Source of the DNA: Sphingopyxis sp. LC363
Lineage (GTDB): Bacteria > Pseudomonadota > Alphaproteobacteria > Sphingomonadales > Sphingomonadaceae
Length of the DNA stretch: 64,000 nt
Direction of reading: 5' to 3'
NCBI RefSeq assembly: GCF_000756385.1
Contig: NZ_JNFC01000023.1
Span: forward strand, 124,001-188,000
The position numbers were made by a program, and so were the translations under genes. Below the pieces are notes generated by a model that was not told the DNA's origin, did no database searches, and saw nothing but the letters and a program-made list of their open reading frames with translations. Shown piece after piece: positions 49,789 through 57,923 of this stretch (position 1 is its first letter; each line of letters begins with the position of its first letter).

Positions 49789-50174
49789 AGCGATTTGGGG
49801 GGGCATTGCTGGCGCTGATCGCGCTCGCGGGCTGCGATCGTGCGCCGGACAATGGCGATCTGGCTGAGGCTGAAGCGCGCGGGTCGCGCGAGGCGGCCGA
49901 AAATGGCCGTATCGAATGCGCGCTGGAGGGCGCCAAACTGTTCGACCGCACTTGCACGGTCGACGAAATGAGCGGCGCGGACGGAACGATCCTCGTCGTC
50001 GGGCGCGCCAATGTCGGTTACCGCAGGTTACAGATCACCACCGACGGGCGCGGGGTCGTGTCGGCGGATGGCGCCGAGCCGGCGAAGGTCAGCATCGTCG
50101 GCAACAATATGATCGAGGTGGCGATCGGGCACGACCGCTATCGCCTGCCAGCGAATACGGGCGGCGCGAAGTAG
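49785..50174 (+). CDS. putative lipoprotein of unknown function
   Basis: 129 residues. [17 protein letters not shown] is a lipoprotein signal with the lipobox LAGC; the mature protein would start at Cys17. The following part is Asp/Glu/Arg-rich ([21 protein letters not shown]), then a small β-rich domain with two more Cys (EC and TC). Not a recognised family. ATG overlaps the ilvD stop (ATGA), implying cotranscription; the biosynthetic link is unlikely to be functional. Confidence 0.75.
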   Translation: MKRFGGALLALIALAGCDRAPDNGDLAEAEARGSREAAENGRIECALEGAKLFDRTCTVDEMSGADGTILVVGRANVGYRRLQITTDGRGVVSADGAEPAKVSIVGNNMIEVAIGHDRYRLPANTGGAK

Positions 50175-50206
50175 GCGCGTTCGCGCGATCGTGATAAGGC
50201 GGAGGC

Positions 50207-51559
50207 ATGTCCGTTCCCGCCGACGCCCCGATCCTGACCAGCGATGCGATGCGCGAGGCCGAGGCGGCGTGCGCGGTGCAGGGAACCTCGCTTTCGGAAC
50301 TGATGGAGCTTGCGGGCGCGGCCGTTGCCGATACCGCCTGGCGGATGGCGGCGGGCGCGCCGATCCTGATCCTCTGCGGCCCGGGCAATAATGGCGGCGA
50401 TGGCTATGTCGCGGCACGACGGCTCGCCGAACGTGGCGCGGCGGTGCGGGTCGCCGCGCTGGCCGAACCCGCGACCGCGCTGGCGAAGGCGGCGCGGGCG
50501 GGGTGGAACGGCCCCGTCGAAGCCCTCAATGGCCGGCTAGCCGCGGCGCCTCTGATCGTCGATGCGCTATTCGGCGTCGGCCTTTCGCGGCCCATCGCCG
50601 ACGATATCGCAGTTGTTCTGGGACTTTTTTCGGACCGGCGCATCCTGGCGGTCGATGTGCCGAGCGGCGTCGACAGCGACGGGGGCACCGACTGGATGCC
50701 GCCGCTTCGCGCCCATGTGACGCTGGCGCTGGGTGCGCTGAAGCCCGCGCACGTCCTGCTGCCGACCGCGCCCGCCTGCGGCCGCGTCCTGCTCGCACCG
50801 ATCGGCATAGCGGCAAACAAGGCGATGCGGACGCTGCCGAGGTCGCGCGAGACGAAACCGGAGGCGGCGGCCCACAAGTTCACGCGCGGCATGGTGCTGG
50901 TCTTTGCGGGACCGATGCGTGGCGCGGCCGGCCTGACGGCCGCAGCGGCGCTGCGGGCGGGCGCGGGCTATGTCGTGCTCGACGGCAGCGAGCGCGCACC
51001 CTTTTCGGCGATCATTACCGAGAGTGACGAGAAGTTCGGCGAACGGCTCGACGATCCGCGCGTCGGCGCCGTCGTCATCGGGCCGGGATTTCCGGCGGGT
51101 GATGAATTGTTGTTCGACGTCGAGGCGGCGCTCGATTCGGGGAAGCCGCTCGTGCTCGACGCCGCGGCCATCGACGCAGCGCTGCCGCGTCTCTCCGAAA
51201 CGACCCGAAAAGCCATCCTGACGCCGCATGAAGGCGAGTTCTCGCGCGCCTTTCCGCAACTTTACGGCAGCAAGATCGACCGCGCCAAGGCAGCCGCGGC
51301 GCGCACGCAAGCGGTCGTCATCTACAAGGGCGCCGACACGATCATCGCCGCCCCCGATGGCCGGGTGGTCGCCGCGTGGCCAGGGGAACCCTGGCTCGCG
51401 ACAGCGGGGACGGGCGATGTGCTCGCGGGCGCGTGCGGCGCGATGCTGGCGCGCGGCGGCGATGCGTTCGATGCGGCCGTGGCGGCGGTGGGCTGGCATA
51501 TCGCGCGGGCCGCGCGTATAGGCCCCGGCTTGATAGCCGACGATCTGATAAGGGACTGA
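50207..51559 (+). CDS. nnr: bifunctional NAD(P)HX epimerase and ADP-dependent dehydratase
   Basis: 450 residues joining two repair enzymes. Residues ~1-210, the YjeF_N epimerase, have ILCGPGNNGGDGYVAARRL and the AVDVPSGVDSDGG Asp region. Residues ~215-450 are the YjeF_C ADP-dependent dehydratase, with LTPHEGEFSRAF and the ATAGTGDVLAGACGAML nucleotide-binding loop. It restores NADH and NADPH from hydrated forms produced by heat or enzymatic error. A methyltransferase gene follows after one base. Confidence 0.95.
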   Translation: MSVPADAPILTSDAMREAEAACAVQGTSLSELMELAGAAVADTAWRMAAGAPILILCGPGNNGGDGYVAARRLAERGAAVRVAALAEPATALAKAARAGWNGPVEALNGRLAAAPLIVDALFGVGLSRPIADDIAVVLGLFSDRRILAVDVPSGVDSDGGTDWMPPLRAHVTLALGALKPAHVLLPTAPACGRVLLAPIGIAANKAMRTLPRSRETKPEAAAHKFTRGMVLVFAGPMRGAAGLTAAAALRAGAGYVVLDGSERAPFSAIITESDEKFGERLDDPRVGAVVIGPGFPAGDELLFDVEAALDSGKPLVLDAAAIDAALPRLSETTRKAILTPHEGEFSRAFPQLYGSKIDRAKAAAARTQAVVIYKGADTIIAAPDGRVVAAWPGEPWLATAGTGDVLAGACGAMLARGGDAFDAAVAAVGWHIARAARIGPGLIADDLIRD

Positions 51560-51560
51560 C

Positions 51561-52760
51561 ATGAGCGAAGCTGCGCTGATCGAGCGCATCGCCGCGCGCG
51601 GCGATGGCGTGACGGGCGACGGCCGCCATGTGGCGGGCGGCGTGCCCGGCGACCGCGTGCGCGACGACGGCATCATCATCCCGGGGCCGAACCGCACCGA
51701 ACCCGTGTGCCGCCATTTCGGCAAATGCGGCGGATGCCAGTTGCAGCATGTCGCCGAACCGGCGCTCGCCGATTTCGTGCGCGACCGGGTGGTCGGCGGG
51801 CTTGAGGGACAGGACGTTCCCTATGGCGATGTGCGTCCCGCGAAGCTTTCGCCGCCGCAGAGCCGCCGCCGCGCCGCGCTGACCGCGCTCAGGACGGGCA
51901 AGCAGGTCGCGATCGGTTTCAACGCGGCGCAGAGCAACCAGATCGTCGACATGCGGATGTGCCCGTTGCTGCTTCCCGAACTCCTCGCGCTGATCGCGCC
52001 GGTGCGCGCATTGCTCACGATGATCGCGCAGCCGCGGCGCCCGGTAAAGGTCAAGCTGCAGATGCTCGATCAGGGCGTCGAGTTGATATTGGAGGGCGTC
52101 CGGGCCGAGGGGCTCGACGCCGCGATGGCGCTACAGGATTTCGCCGGCGCGCAAAACCTCGCGCGCTTTGCGATCGATCAGGGCGAGGGGCTCGAAATCC
52201 TCTGGCAGCCCGAACCGCCGACGATGCGCTTCGGCGACATTTTGGTCGAGGTCCCGCCTTTCGCCTTTCTGCAGGCGACGGCGGCGGGGCAGGCGGCGTT
52301 GGTCGATGCGGTGGCCGAGGCAATCGGCGATGCCGGCGCGGTCGCCGACCTGTTCGCCGGCGTCGGCACCTTCGCCCTGTCGGTGCAGGCGGGACGCAAA
52401 GTCTATGCGGCCGAGGGCGCGCGCGATGCGATTGCCGCGCTGACCGGCGCCGCGAACCGTGCCCGAGCGCTCGTGGCGACCGAGCATCGCGACCTGTTCC
52501 GCCGTCCGCTGGTGCCCGCCGAGCTCAATCGTTTCGGCGCGATCATCCTCGACCCGCCGCGCGCCGGGGCCGAGGAGCAGGTGAAGCAGATCGCGGCCTC
52601 AAGCGTGCCCGCGATCGCCTATGTCAGCTGCAATCCCGCGAGCTTTGCACGCGATGCGAAAATCCTGACCGAAAGCGGCTATACGCTCGACTGGGTACAG
52701 CCCGTCGGCCAGTTCCGCTGGTCGACCCATGTGGAACTGGCGGCGCGCTTTTCGAAATAA
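51561..52760 (+). CDS. 23S rRNA/tRNA (uracil-5-)-methyltransferase, RlmD/RlmC/TrmA family
   Basis: 399 residues. N-terminal TRAM-like segment (DGVTGDGRHVAGGVPGDRV), then Fe-S ligands in CRHFGKCGGCQLQH (C-x5-C-x2-C plus a later Cys), then a SAM-dependent methyltransferase with DLFAGVGTFAL, ILDPPRAGAEEQ and the nucleophilic Cys in YVSCNPASFARD. It methylates a uridine in rRNA or tRNA; since tRNA U54 is handled by TrmFO in this genome, 23S rRNA is the likelier target. A family A repeat follows two bases after the stop. Confidence 0.92.
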   Translation: MSEAALIERIAARGDGVTGDGRHVAGGVPGDRVRDDGIIIPGPNRTEPVCRHFGKCGGCQLQHVAEPALADFVRDRVVGGLEGQDVPYGDVRPAKLSPPQSRRRAALTALRTGKQVAIGFNAAQSNQIVDMRMCPLLLPELLALIAPVRALLTMIAQPRRPVKVKLQMLDQGVELILEGVRAEGLDAAMALQDFAGAQNLARFAIDQGEGLEILWQPEPPTMRFGDILVEVPPFAFLQATAAGQAALVDAVAEAIGDAGAVADLFAGVGTFALSVQAGRKVYAAEGARDAIAALTGAANRARALVATEHRDLFRRPLVPAELNRFGAIILDPPRAGAEEQVKQIAASSVPAIAYVSCNPASFARDAKILTESGYTLDWVQPVGQFRWSTHVELAARFSK

Positions 52761-52762
52761 AT

Positions 52763-52853
52763 CGTCGTCCCCGCGAAGGCGGGGGCCGCTGTAGGCTTTT
52801 TCCAGCACCGCTGCGTAAAACGACCGTCGCCCCCGCCTTCGCGGGGGCGACGG
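52763..52853. repeat. REP-like inverted pair, family A copy 5
   Basis: Left arm CGTCGTCCCCGCGAAGGC... and right arm CCGTCGCCCCCGCCTTCG... around a ~37-base spacer. The right arm reads CGTCGCCCCCGC-CTTC-GCGGGGGCGACG, a fully symmetrical hairpin, so its outer sequence differs from the other copies. Two and six bases from the stops of the convergent neighbours. Confidence 0.88.
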
Positions 52854-52859
52854 GTTCTC

Positions 52860-53294
52860 TCAATGCAGCACAAATCCCATGAAGGCGTGCAGGCAGAGCG
52901 CGAATAAAGCGAGGCTGGCCAGCGCGAAGACAAGGAAGCGCCACATGACGCGATTGACCGTCACCTGAATCAGGCTGTGGACGATGCGAAGGACGACATA
53001 GGCCCAGGCGATCTGGGTGTTGAGGCCGCCGCCCATTCCGCCGACCGCCAACGCGATCGCGACGGCATAGAAGACCGTCGGCTGTTCCATCAGATGGTTA
53101 TAATTGTGCGCCTTCCACTGCACTTCGGGGGGAAGGACGTCGTCGAGCCCCTTGCCGGTGCCGCCGACCATCTTTGCCGCGTCGATCTTTGCGCGCTGCA
53201 TCGCCGGGATGCGCGTCGCATACATCCACACCCACATGATCATCGACCAGAGCGCGAGCGTCGCGACCGGTCCCAATATGGCGTTCGTGTCCAT
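52860..53294 (-). CDS. MAPEG family membrane protein (copy 1)
   Basis: 144 residues with four hydrophobic helices and the polar loop PPEVQWKAHNYNHLMEQPTVFYAV that marks the MAPEG superfamily of glutathione-dependent and eicosanoid enzymes. Conserved Asn-His-Glu-Gln residues of the glutathione site (NYNHLMEQ) are present. Bacterial relatives are mostly uncharacterised. A paralogue lies 13 bases upstream on the same strand, so both are likely cotranscribed. Confidence 0.85.
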   Translation of the reverse strand: MDTNAILGPVATLALWSMIMWVWMYATRIPAMQRAKIDAAKMVGGTGKGLDDVLPPEVQWKAHNYNHLMEQPTVFYAVAIALAVGGMGGGLNTQIAWAYVVLRIVHSLIQVTVNRVMWRFLVFALASLALFALCLHAFMGFVLH

Positions 53295-53307
53295 CCTTCT
53301 TTCCCCC

Positions 53308-53739
53308 TCAACCCAAAGTGGCGATTACCGCAAGCAGCGCGAGGGCCAGAAGACACAGGGTCGACGCCGCAAAGATGGCAAAGCGCACCGGAATGCGGTT
53401 CACCGTCGCCTGCCAGACGCTGTGCACGACACGCAGCGCGACATAGGCCCAGGCGATCCATACGACATAGGCGGGGTAGCCGCCGACGCCGTGCAGGATC
53501 AGGATGACGGCATAGAAGAGCGTCGGCTGTTCGAGCAGATGCGTGTAATTGTGCGATTTCCAGTTGGTGACGGGCGGCAATATGCCTTCGAGGTCGCCGC
53601 CGCGACCGCCCGGTGGTGCTGCCTTGAGATCGATACCCGATTGGGCGAGCGCGCGAAAACGCGTCACGGCGACCCAGACCAGCATGACGAGCGTCCACAG
53701 GATCAGCACCGCGCCCGGTGCGAGGATGTTCGGCGTCAT
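53308..53739 (-). CDS. MAPEG family membrane protein (copy 2)
   Basis: 143 residues. The same architecture as its neighbour, with PPVTNWKSHNYTHLLEQPTLFYAV in the conserved loop. The start is taken at MTPNILAPGAV, matching the neighbour; 54 more codons upstream are open but overlap the CoA-transferase end and have no homology. Probably a tandem duplicate that has diverged well below identity. Confidence 0.85.
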   Translation of the reverse strand: MTPNILAPGAVLILWTLVMLVWVAVTRFRALAQSGIDLKAAPPGGRGGDLEGILPPVTNWKSHNYTHLLEQPTLFYAVILILHGVGGYPAYVVWIAWAYVALRVVHSVWQATVNRIPVRFAIFAASTLCLLALALLAVIATLG

Positions 53740-53806
53740 ATGGCTCCCCCTTTTGTCGTGTGGCTGCGATGCTAGGGATGATGCGCCGATATGCAATTGT
53801 GAAAAT

Positions 53807-54961
53807 TCAGCGGTGCCGGGTCGCGAGTTCGCCGCGGATCGCCGCGCCGTCGCCGTCGACGCGCGGCGCGAAGCCGAGATCGCGGGGCGGCATCGCGCCA
53901 TATTTCACCGGCGGCTGCATTTCGTGGAAGGCGCCGGCATCGGGATGGGTGCGGTGGCGGAAAAATCCGGTCGCGACCAGATGCGGGTCTTGCCTGACGT
54001 CCTGAAGGTCGCGCGCCGCCATCGCGGGAATGTCGTTGGCGGCGAACAGTTCCAGCCAGTCGGCGCTGGTCTTTGCCGGCGTCTTGCGCGCGATTTCGCT
54101 ATAGATGATCGGCATGTGCTGCCCTTTGGCCTTTGCCGCCTCATATTCGGGGGTCGCGAGGAGGTCGGCACTTCCCAGCAGGCCCAGCAGCCGCGCCGTC
54201 GAGTCGGGGGTGTAGGGAACGATCGCGAGATAGCCGTCGCTTGTCGGGAAAGGCTGACGCGTCGGGTCGAGCTGGCGCGGATAGCCGGCGGGCCCGATCG
54301 GCGGGTCGAGCGTATCGTCGCGCAGATGTTCGGTGAGCATGAATGAAGCGAAGCATTCGAACATCGGCACTTCGACCTCTTGCCCTTCACCCGTGCGGAG
54401 TTTGTGGACGAGCGCAGCGAGGATAGCCTGCGCGCCGAACTGGCCCGCGATCTTGTCGGCGATCAGCGACGGGAAATAGCGCGGGGCAGGGTTGCCGTCG
54501 ACGCGGGGAAGCAGGCTGGTGGTGCCGGTCGCCGCCTGGATGACGTCGTCATAGGCCTGAAGGTCGGCGTAGGGGCCGTCCTGTCCGAAGCCCGTGCCAT
54601 GGACGTAAATGATATCGGACTTGAGCGCCTTGCAGCCTTCGTAATCGAAGCCGAGCCGCGCGATCGCCTTGCCCCGCACATTGTGGAAGAAGACGTCGGC
54701 GTCCGCGATCAGCTCGCGAAGCACCGCCGCGTCTTCGGGCTTTTTGAGATCGAGCGCTATCGAACGTTTCCCGCGATTCACGGTGAGGTGGATCGACCCC
54801 ATCGTCGGGTCGGGAACGCCGTTGCCGAGATAGCGCGATATGTCGCCCATGCCGGGGGTTTCGATCTTGATCACCTCGGCGCCGAGATCGGCGAGCATCT
54901 GGGTCGCATAGGGTCCGAAGATGACCGTGGTAAGGTCGACGACCCGGATCCCTGACAACAT
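53807..54961 (-). CDS. CaiB/BaiF family CoA transferase
   Basis: 384 residues of class III CoA-transferase type. The start MLSGIRVVDLTTVIFGPYATQMLADLGAEVIKIETPGMGD is the family N-terminus, with NRGKRSIALDLKKPED and the Asp of the aspartyl-CoA intermediate region downstream. α-Methylacyl-CoA racemases also belong here, and sequence alone does not separate the two activities. Substrate unknown; the frame extends 16 codons upstream without homology. Confidence 0.88.
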   Translation of the reverse strand: MLSGIRVVDLTTVIFGPYATQMLADLGAEVIKIETPGMGDISRYLGNGVPDPTMGSIHLTVNRGKRSIALDLKKPEDAAVLRELIADADVFFHNVRGKAIARLGFDYEGCKALKSDIIYVHGTGFGQDGPYADLQAYDDVIQAATGTTSLLPRVDGNPAPRYFPSLIADKIAGQFGAQAILAALVHKLRTGEGQEVEVPMFECFASFMLTEHLRDDTLDPPIGPAGYPRQLDPTRQPFPTSDGYLAIVPYTPDSTARLLGLLGSADLLATPEYEAAKAKGQHMPIIYSEIARKTPAKTSADWLELFAANDIPAMAARDLQDVRQDPHLVATGFFRHRTHPDAGAFHEMQPPVKYGAMPPRDLGFAPRVDGDGAAIRGELATRHR

Positions 54962-55033
54962 ATGCGCACATCCTCTCTCTGCTTCGCGCGCAGGATAGAA
55001 TGATTGCAAAGTAAAACGGAAGAGGCTTCGTCG

Positions 55034-56365
55034 TCAGGCCGGCTGTTCTGTCGGGCGACCCGCTTCGTTGCCGGTTCCGACGGCGTAGGCGGCCGATATG
55101 CGGCGATAGGATTTCGACCGGAAAGCCGCGATCGTCGCGATGACGCCGAGCGCGCCGGCAATCGAAAAGACGATCGCGATGCCGCGTTCGGGGCCGCGAC
55201 CGTACCAGTCGCCGATCGCGTCGGCGCCGGCACCGTCGGTCATCAGCGGCACGAAGACGAACTGCGTCAGCGGCGCGATCAGGAAGGCGGTGAGCGGCGA
55301 GGCCGACTGCTCGACCGACTGGGCGAAGCCGAAAACGCGGCCCTGCCGTTCGTAGGGAACGACCTTTTGCAGCGTCGTCTGTTCGGCCGCTTCGGCATAG
55401 GGACCGAGGAACATCCAGAGAAAACAGCCTGCCGCAAGCAGCAGGATCGACGACTGGATCGTGAAGAAGACCGCGACGATCCATGCCGCCAGATTGACGA
55501 GAAGCAGGGTGCGGACGGGGTTCGCGCCGAGCCCGGTTCGCGCGATCACCATCCCGCTGAGGATGAAGGCGCAGGAAATGACGGCCCAGAGCAGCCCCCA
55601 TTCCTCGACCTTCATCAGCGACAGGCCATAGGCATCCATCAGCGCCATGAAGACGCCGCCGAGAAGATTGTTGAAGGTCGTGAAGAGGATGAGCGCGATG
55701 AGGCCCGGAATGCCGAGCACGACGCCGAGCGTCCCGGCAAGATCGATGCGCCGCGGCGCGTCGTGCATTTCGGTATTGCGCGGCTCGTCGACCCGAACGA
55801 ACAGCATGTGGAAAATCGCGACCAGCGTAAAGCCGATCGCGAAAGCCAGCGTCCCGACCATGCCGCCCCATGCGACGAGGAAGCCGCTGATCGCCGATGT
55901 CGTCAGGAAACCGATGCCGCTGACCATGCCGACGAGGCCATTTGCCTTATCGCGCCGGTCTTCTGGAACAAGGAGGGTGACGAGCGTGGGAAGCGCGATC
56001 ATGCGGATATTGCCGACGATCACGGCGAACATCGTGACGAGGATGAAAAGCCAGAGCGTGAGGCTGCCGGTATCCGCGCCGCGAATGTCGGGGTCGAGCG
56101 CATAACCCGCCAGCGCGGCGGCGTAGAGCGCCAGCGACGCCATGCTCGACACGAGCATCATGTTGCGCTTGCCATGATGGTCGACGAGGCTGCCGAACCA
56201 GATGCCGAGCGCGGCGGTGAGCACCAGATAGATGCCGGCGATCATCCCCGTCGCGAACACCGACCGGGTTTCGAGAAAGGTCCAGAAGGTCAGCGCGAAC
56301 CACACCGTGAAATTGGTGATATTGGCGATCAGGTTGTTGGCGAGGAGATGATGGAAGGGCTGCAT
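55034..56365 (-). CDS. MFS transporter, EntS-like
   Basis: 443 residues, ~12 predicted helices. The loop motif GSLVDHHGKRNMM after the second helix and RTGLGANPVRTLL later are typical major facilitator features, and the overall form resembles the enterobactin exporter/MFS_3 group. No siderophore genes are adjacent, so an efflux substrate cannot be named. It is separated from ornithine decarboxylase by a strong terminator, so the two are not one operon. Confidence 0.82.
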   Translation of the reverse strand: MQPFHHLLANNLIANITNFTVWFALTFWTFLETRSVFATGMIAGIYLVLTAALGIWFGSLVDHHGKRNMMLVSSMASLALYAAALAGYALDPDIRGADTGSLTLWLFILVTMFAVIVGNIRMIALPTLVTLLVPEDRRDKANGLVGMVSGIGFLTTSAISGFLVAWGGMVGTLAFAIGFTLVAIFHMLFVRVDEPRNTEMHDAPRRIDLAGTLGVVLGIPGLIALILFTTFNNLLGGVFMALMDAYGLSLMKVEEWGLLWAVISCAFILSGMVIARTGLGANPVRTLLLVNLAAWIVAVFFTIQSSILLLAAGCFLWMFLGPYAEAAEQTTLQKVVPYERQGRVFGFAQSVEQSASPLTAFLIAPLTQFVFVPLMTDGAGADAIGDWYGRGPERGIAIVFSIAGALGVIATIAAFRSKSYRRISAAYAVGTGNEAGRPTEQPA

Positions 56366-56390
56366 GGGAGGCGCAATCTAGCGCTCCCGC

Positions 56391-56437
56391 CCAAAAGGAA
56401 AAGGGCCGGTCGCATCGCGCGCCGGCCCTCTTTTTTT
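56391..56437 (-). terminator. intrinsic terminator after ornithine decarboxylase (bidirectional)
   Basis: Perfect 8-base-pair stem AGGGCCGG/CCGGCCCT (56402-56409 with 56422-56429) with a 12-base loop. On the minus strand it is followed by TTTTCCTTTT and on the plus strand by CTTTTTTT, so it can stop transcription from both sides. Confidence 0.85.
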
Positions 56438-56452
56438 CCGAATTGCCGTCCG

Positions 56453-57646
56453 TCAGAACAGCTTGGTCACCGTCGCGCTGCGGCGTTCCTGTTCGACTTC
56501 GCCCGTATAGAGGCTGACCATGGGTTCGTCGCTGACGACATGGGTCTCGTCGGCGCCGAAGCCGTTGAACTTGGTCCGCATCGCGCAGCCATAGGCGCCG
56601 AGCATCCCGATCTCGATGAAATCGCCGGCCTTGATGTCGGCAGGCAGGAAGAAAGGCCCCGCCATATGGTCGAGATCGTCGCAGGTCGGGCCGTAGAAGC
56701 TGAACGGCACCATCTCGGCGTCGCTGCCCGCGTCGCGCTGCAGCGTGACCGGAAAGCGCCAGCCGACATGCGCGGCGTCGAACAGCGCGCCATAGGCGCC
56801 GTCGTTAATGTAGAGTTCCTCGCCGCGGCGCTTTTCGACGCGGACGATCAGCGAGCTATACTCGGCCGACAGCGCGCGGCCCGGTTCGCACCAGAGTTCG
56901 GCCGAATAGCTGATCGGCAGGCTTTCGAAGCTGCGGTGGATCGTCTCGAAGTAGGCGTCGAGCGGCGGCGGCTCCATGCCCGGATAGGATGAGGGAAAGC
57001 CGCCCCCGACATCGATGATGTCGACGGTGACCGACGCCGCGACGATCGCGGCGCGGACGCGCTCCATCGCCTGCGCATAGGCGTGCGGCGTCATCGCCTG
57101 GCTGCCGACGTGGAAGCAGATACCGAGCGCGTCGGCGGCCTGCCGCGTCGCCATCAGCAGTTCGGCGACCTCGTCGGGCTCGGCGCCGAACTTGGCGGCG
57201 AGGCTGAGCTTCGAATGGTCCGACGAGACGCGCAGGCGCACGAGCAGGTTCAGATCCTGCGCGCCTTCGGTCGCGCGGACGATCTTTTCGAGCTCGTCGA
57301 GCGTGTCGAGCGAGAAAGTGCGCACGCCATGCTTCCAATAAGCTTCGGAAATCGCTTCCTCGGCCTTCACCGGGTGCATGAAGCAGAGCGTCGCCTGCGG
57401 CAGCGTGCGCGCAACGAGGCGGACCTCGGCGATCGACGCGACGTCATAATGGGTGACACCCGAATCCCACAGCACGCGCAGCAGGTCGGGCGACGGATTC
57501 GCCTTGACCGCATACATGGTCGTGCCGGGAAATCGCTCGATGAAGAAACGCGCTGCGCGCCGCGCGGCATGCGGGCGGACAAGCGTAACAGGTTCGACCG
57601 GCGAAAGTGCCTGAATCAGCCCGTGGGCGCTATGATGCTGGTGCAA
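56453..57646 (-). CDS. ornithine decarboxylase, fold III PLP enzyme
   Basis: 397 residues of the alanine-racemase-like (group IV) decarboxylases. The PLP lysine is Lys48 in MYAVKANPSPD; the sheet residues LCFMHPVKAEEAI, GGGFPSSYPG and EPGRALSAEYS bind the phosphate, and GPTCDDLDHM carries the active-site Cys-Asp. It makes putrescine, and possibly cadaverine from lysine, the first step of polyamine synthesis. The start is TTG, because the first ATG is too close to Lys48 to keep the fold. A speF-like leader precedes it. Confidence 0.93.
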   Translation of the reverse strand: MHQHHSAHGLIQALSPVEPVTLVRPHAARRAARFFIERFPGTTMYAVKANPSPDLLRVLWDSGVTHYDVASIAEVRLVARTLPQATLCFMHPVKAEEAISEAYWKHGVRTFSLDTLDELEKIVRATEGAQDLNLLVRLRVSSDHSKLSLAAKFGAEPDEVAELLMATRQAADALGICFHVGSQAMTPHAYAQAMERVRAAIVAASVTVDIIDVGGGFPSSYPGMEPPPLDAYFETIHRSFESLPISYSAELWCEPGRALSAEYSSLIVRVEKRRGEELYINDGAYGALFDAAHVGWRFPVTLQRDAGSDAEMVPFSFYGPTCDDLDHMAGPFFLPADIKAGDFIEIGMLGAYGCAMRTKFNGFGADETHVVSDEPMVSLYTGEVEQERRSATVTKLF

Positions 57647-57659
57647 CTCAAGGGACCCC

Positions 57660-57780
57660 CAAAAATAACGTTAAACATCCAAGGCTGCCTTGCGGTTATT
57701 GGAAGTCCCCCTGGGGCAGCGGGTTGCGCATATATGGCGGGGGGTCTCCCCTGTAAAGACCCTCCCTCGCAATTTTGTAA
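57660..57780 (-). promoter_or_regulatory. speF-type leader RNA upstream of ornithine decarboxylase
   Basis: Read on the minus strand, a long imperfect hairpin covers 57749-57701: GGAG...CCCCC pairs with GGGGG...CUUCC around a loop containing GCCAUAUAUGCGCAACCCG. The purine-rich GAGGGAGGGUCUUUACAGG lies just ahead. This is the position and general form of the alphaproteobacterial speF motif known upstream of ornithine decarboxylase genes. A TTGACA-like -35 box lies at 57820-57825. Identity with speF was judged by eye. Confidence 0.6.
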
Positions 57781-57923
57781 CGCGATGGTAACAGGCGAAG
57801 TCGAACCGGGGCCGATCCGTGTCAAACCGCGTCGAGCCGCGCAATGCGAGACGAGTACGAGACAAGGCTTTGTCGTCGCGCTAGAGACGGCACATAGTCA
57901 AAGCCGAAAAGGACCTCCCCGCC

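Noticed and set aside
57616..57865. Two small minus-strand frames in the ornithine decarboxylase leader as upstream peptides
   Set aside because: No ribosome binding sites, no recognisable arrest peptide, and they overlap the hairpin predicted for the leader.
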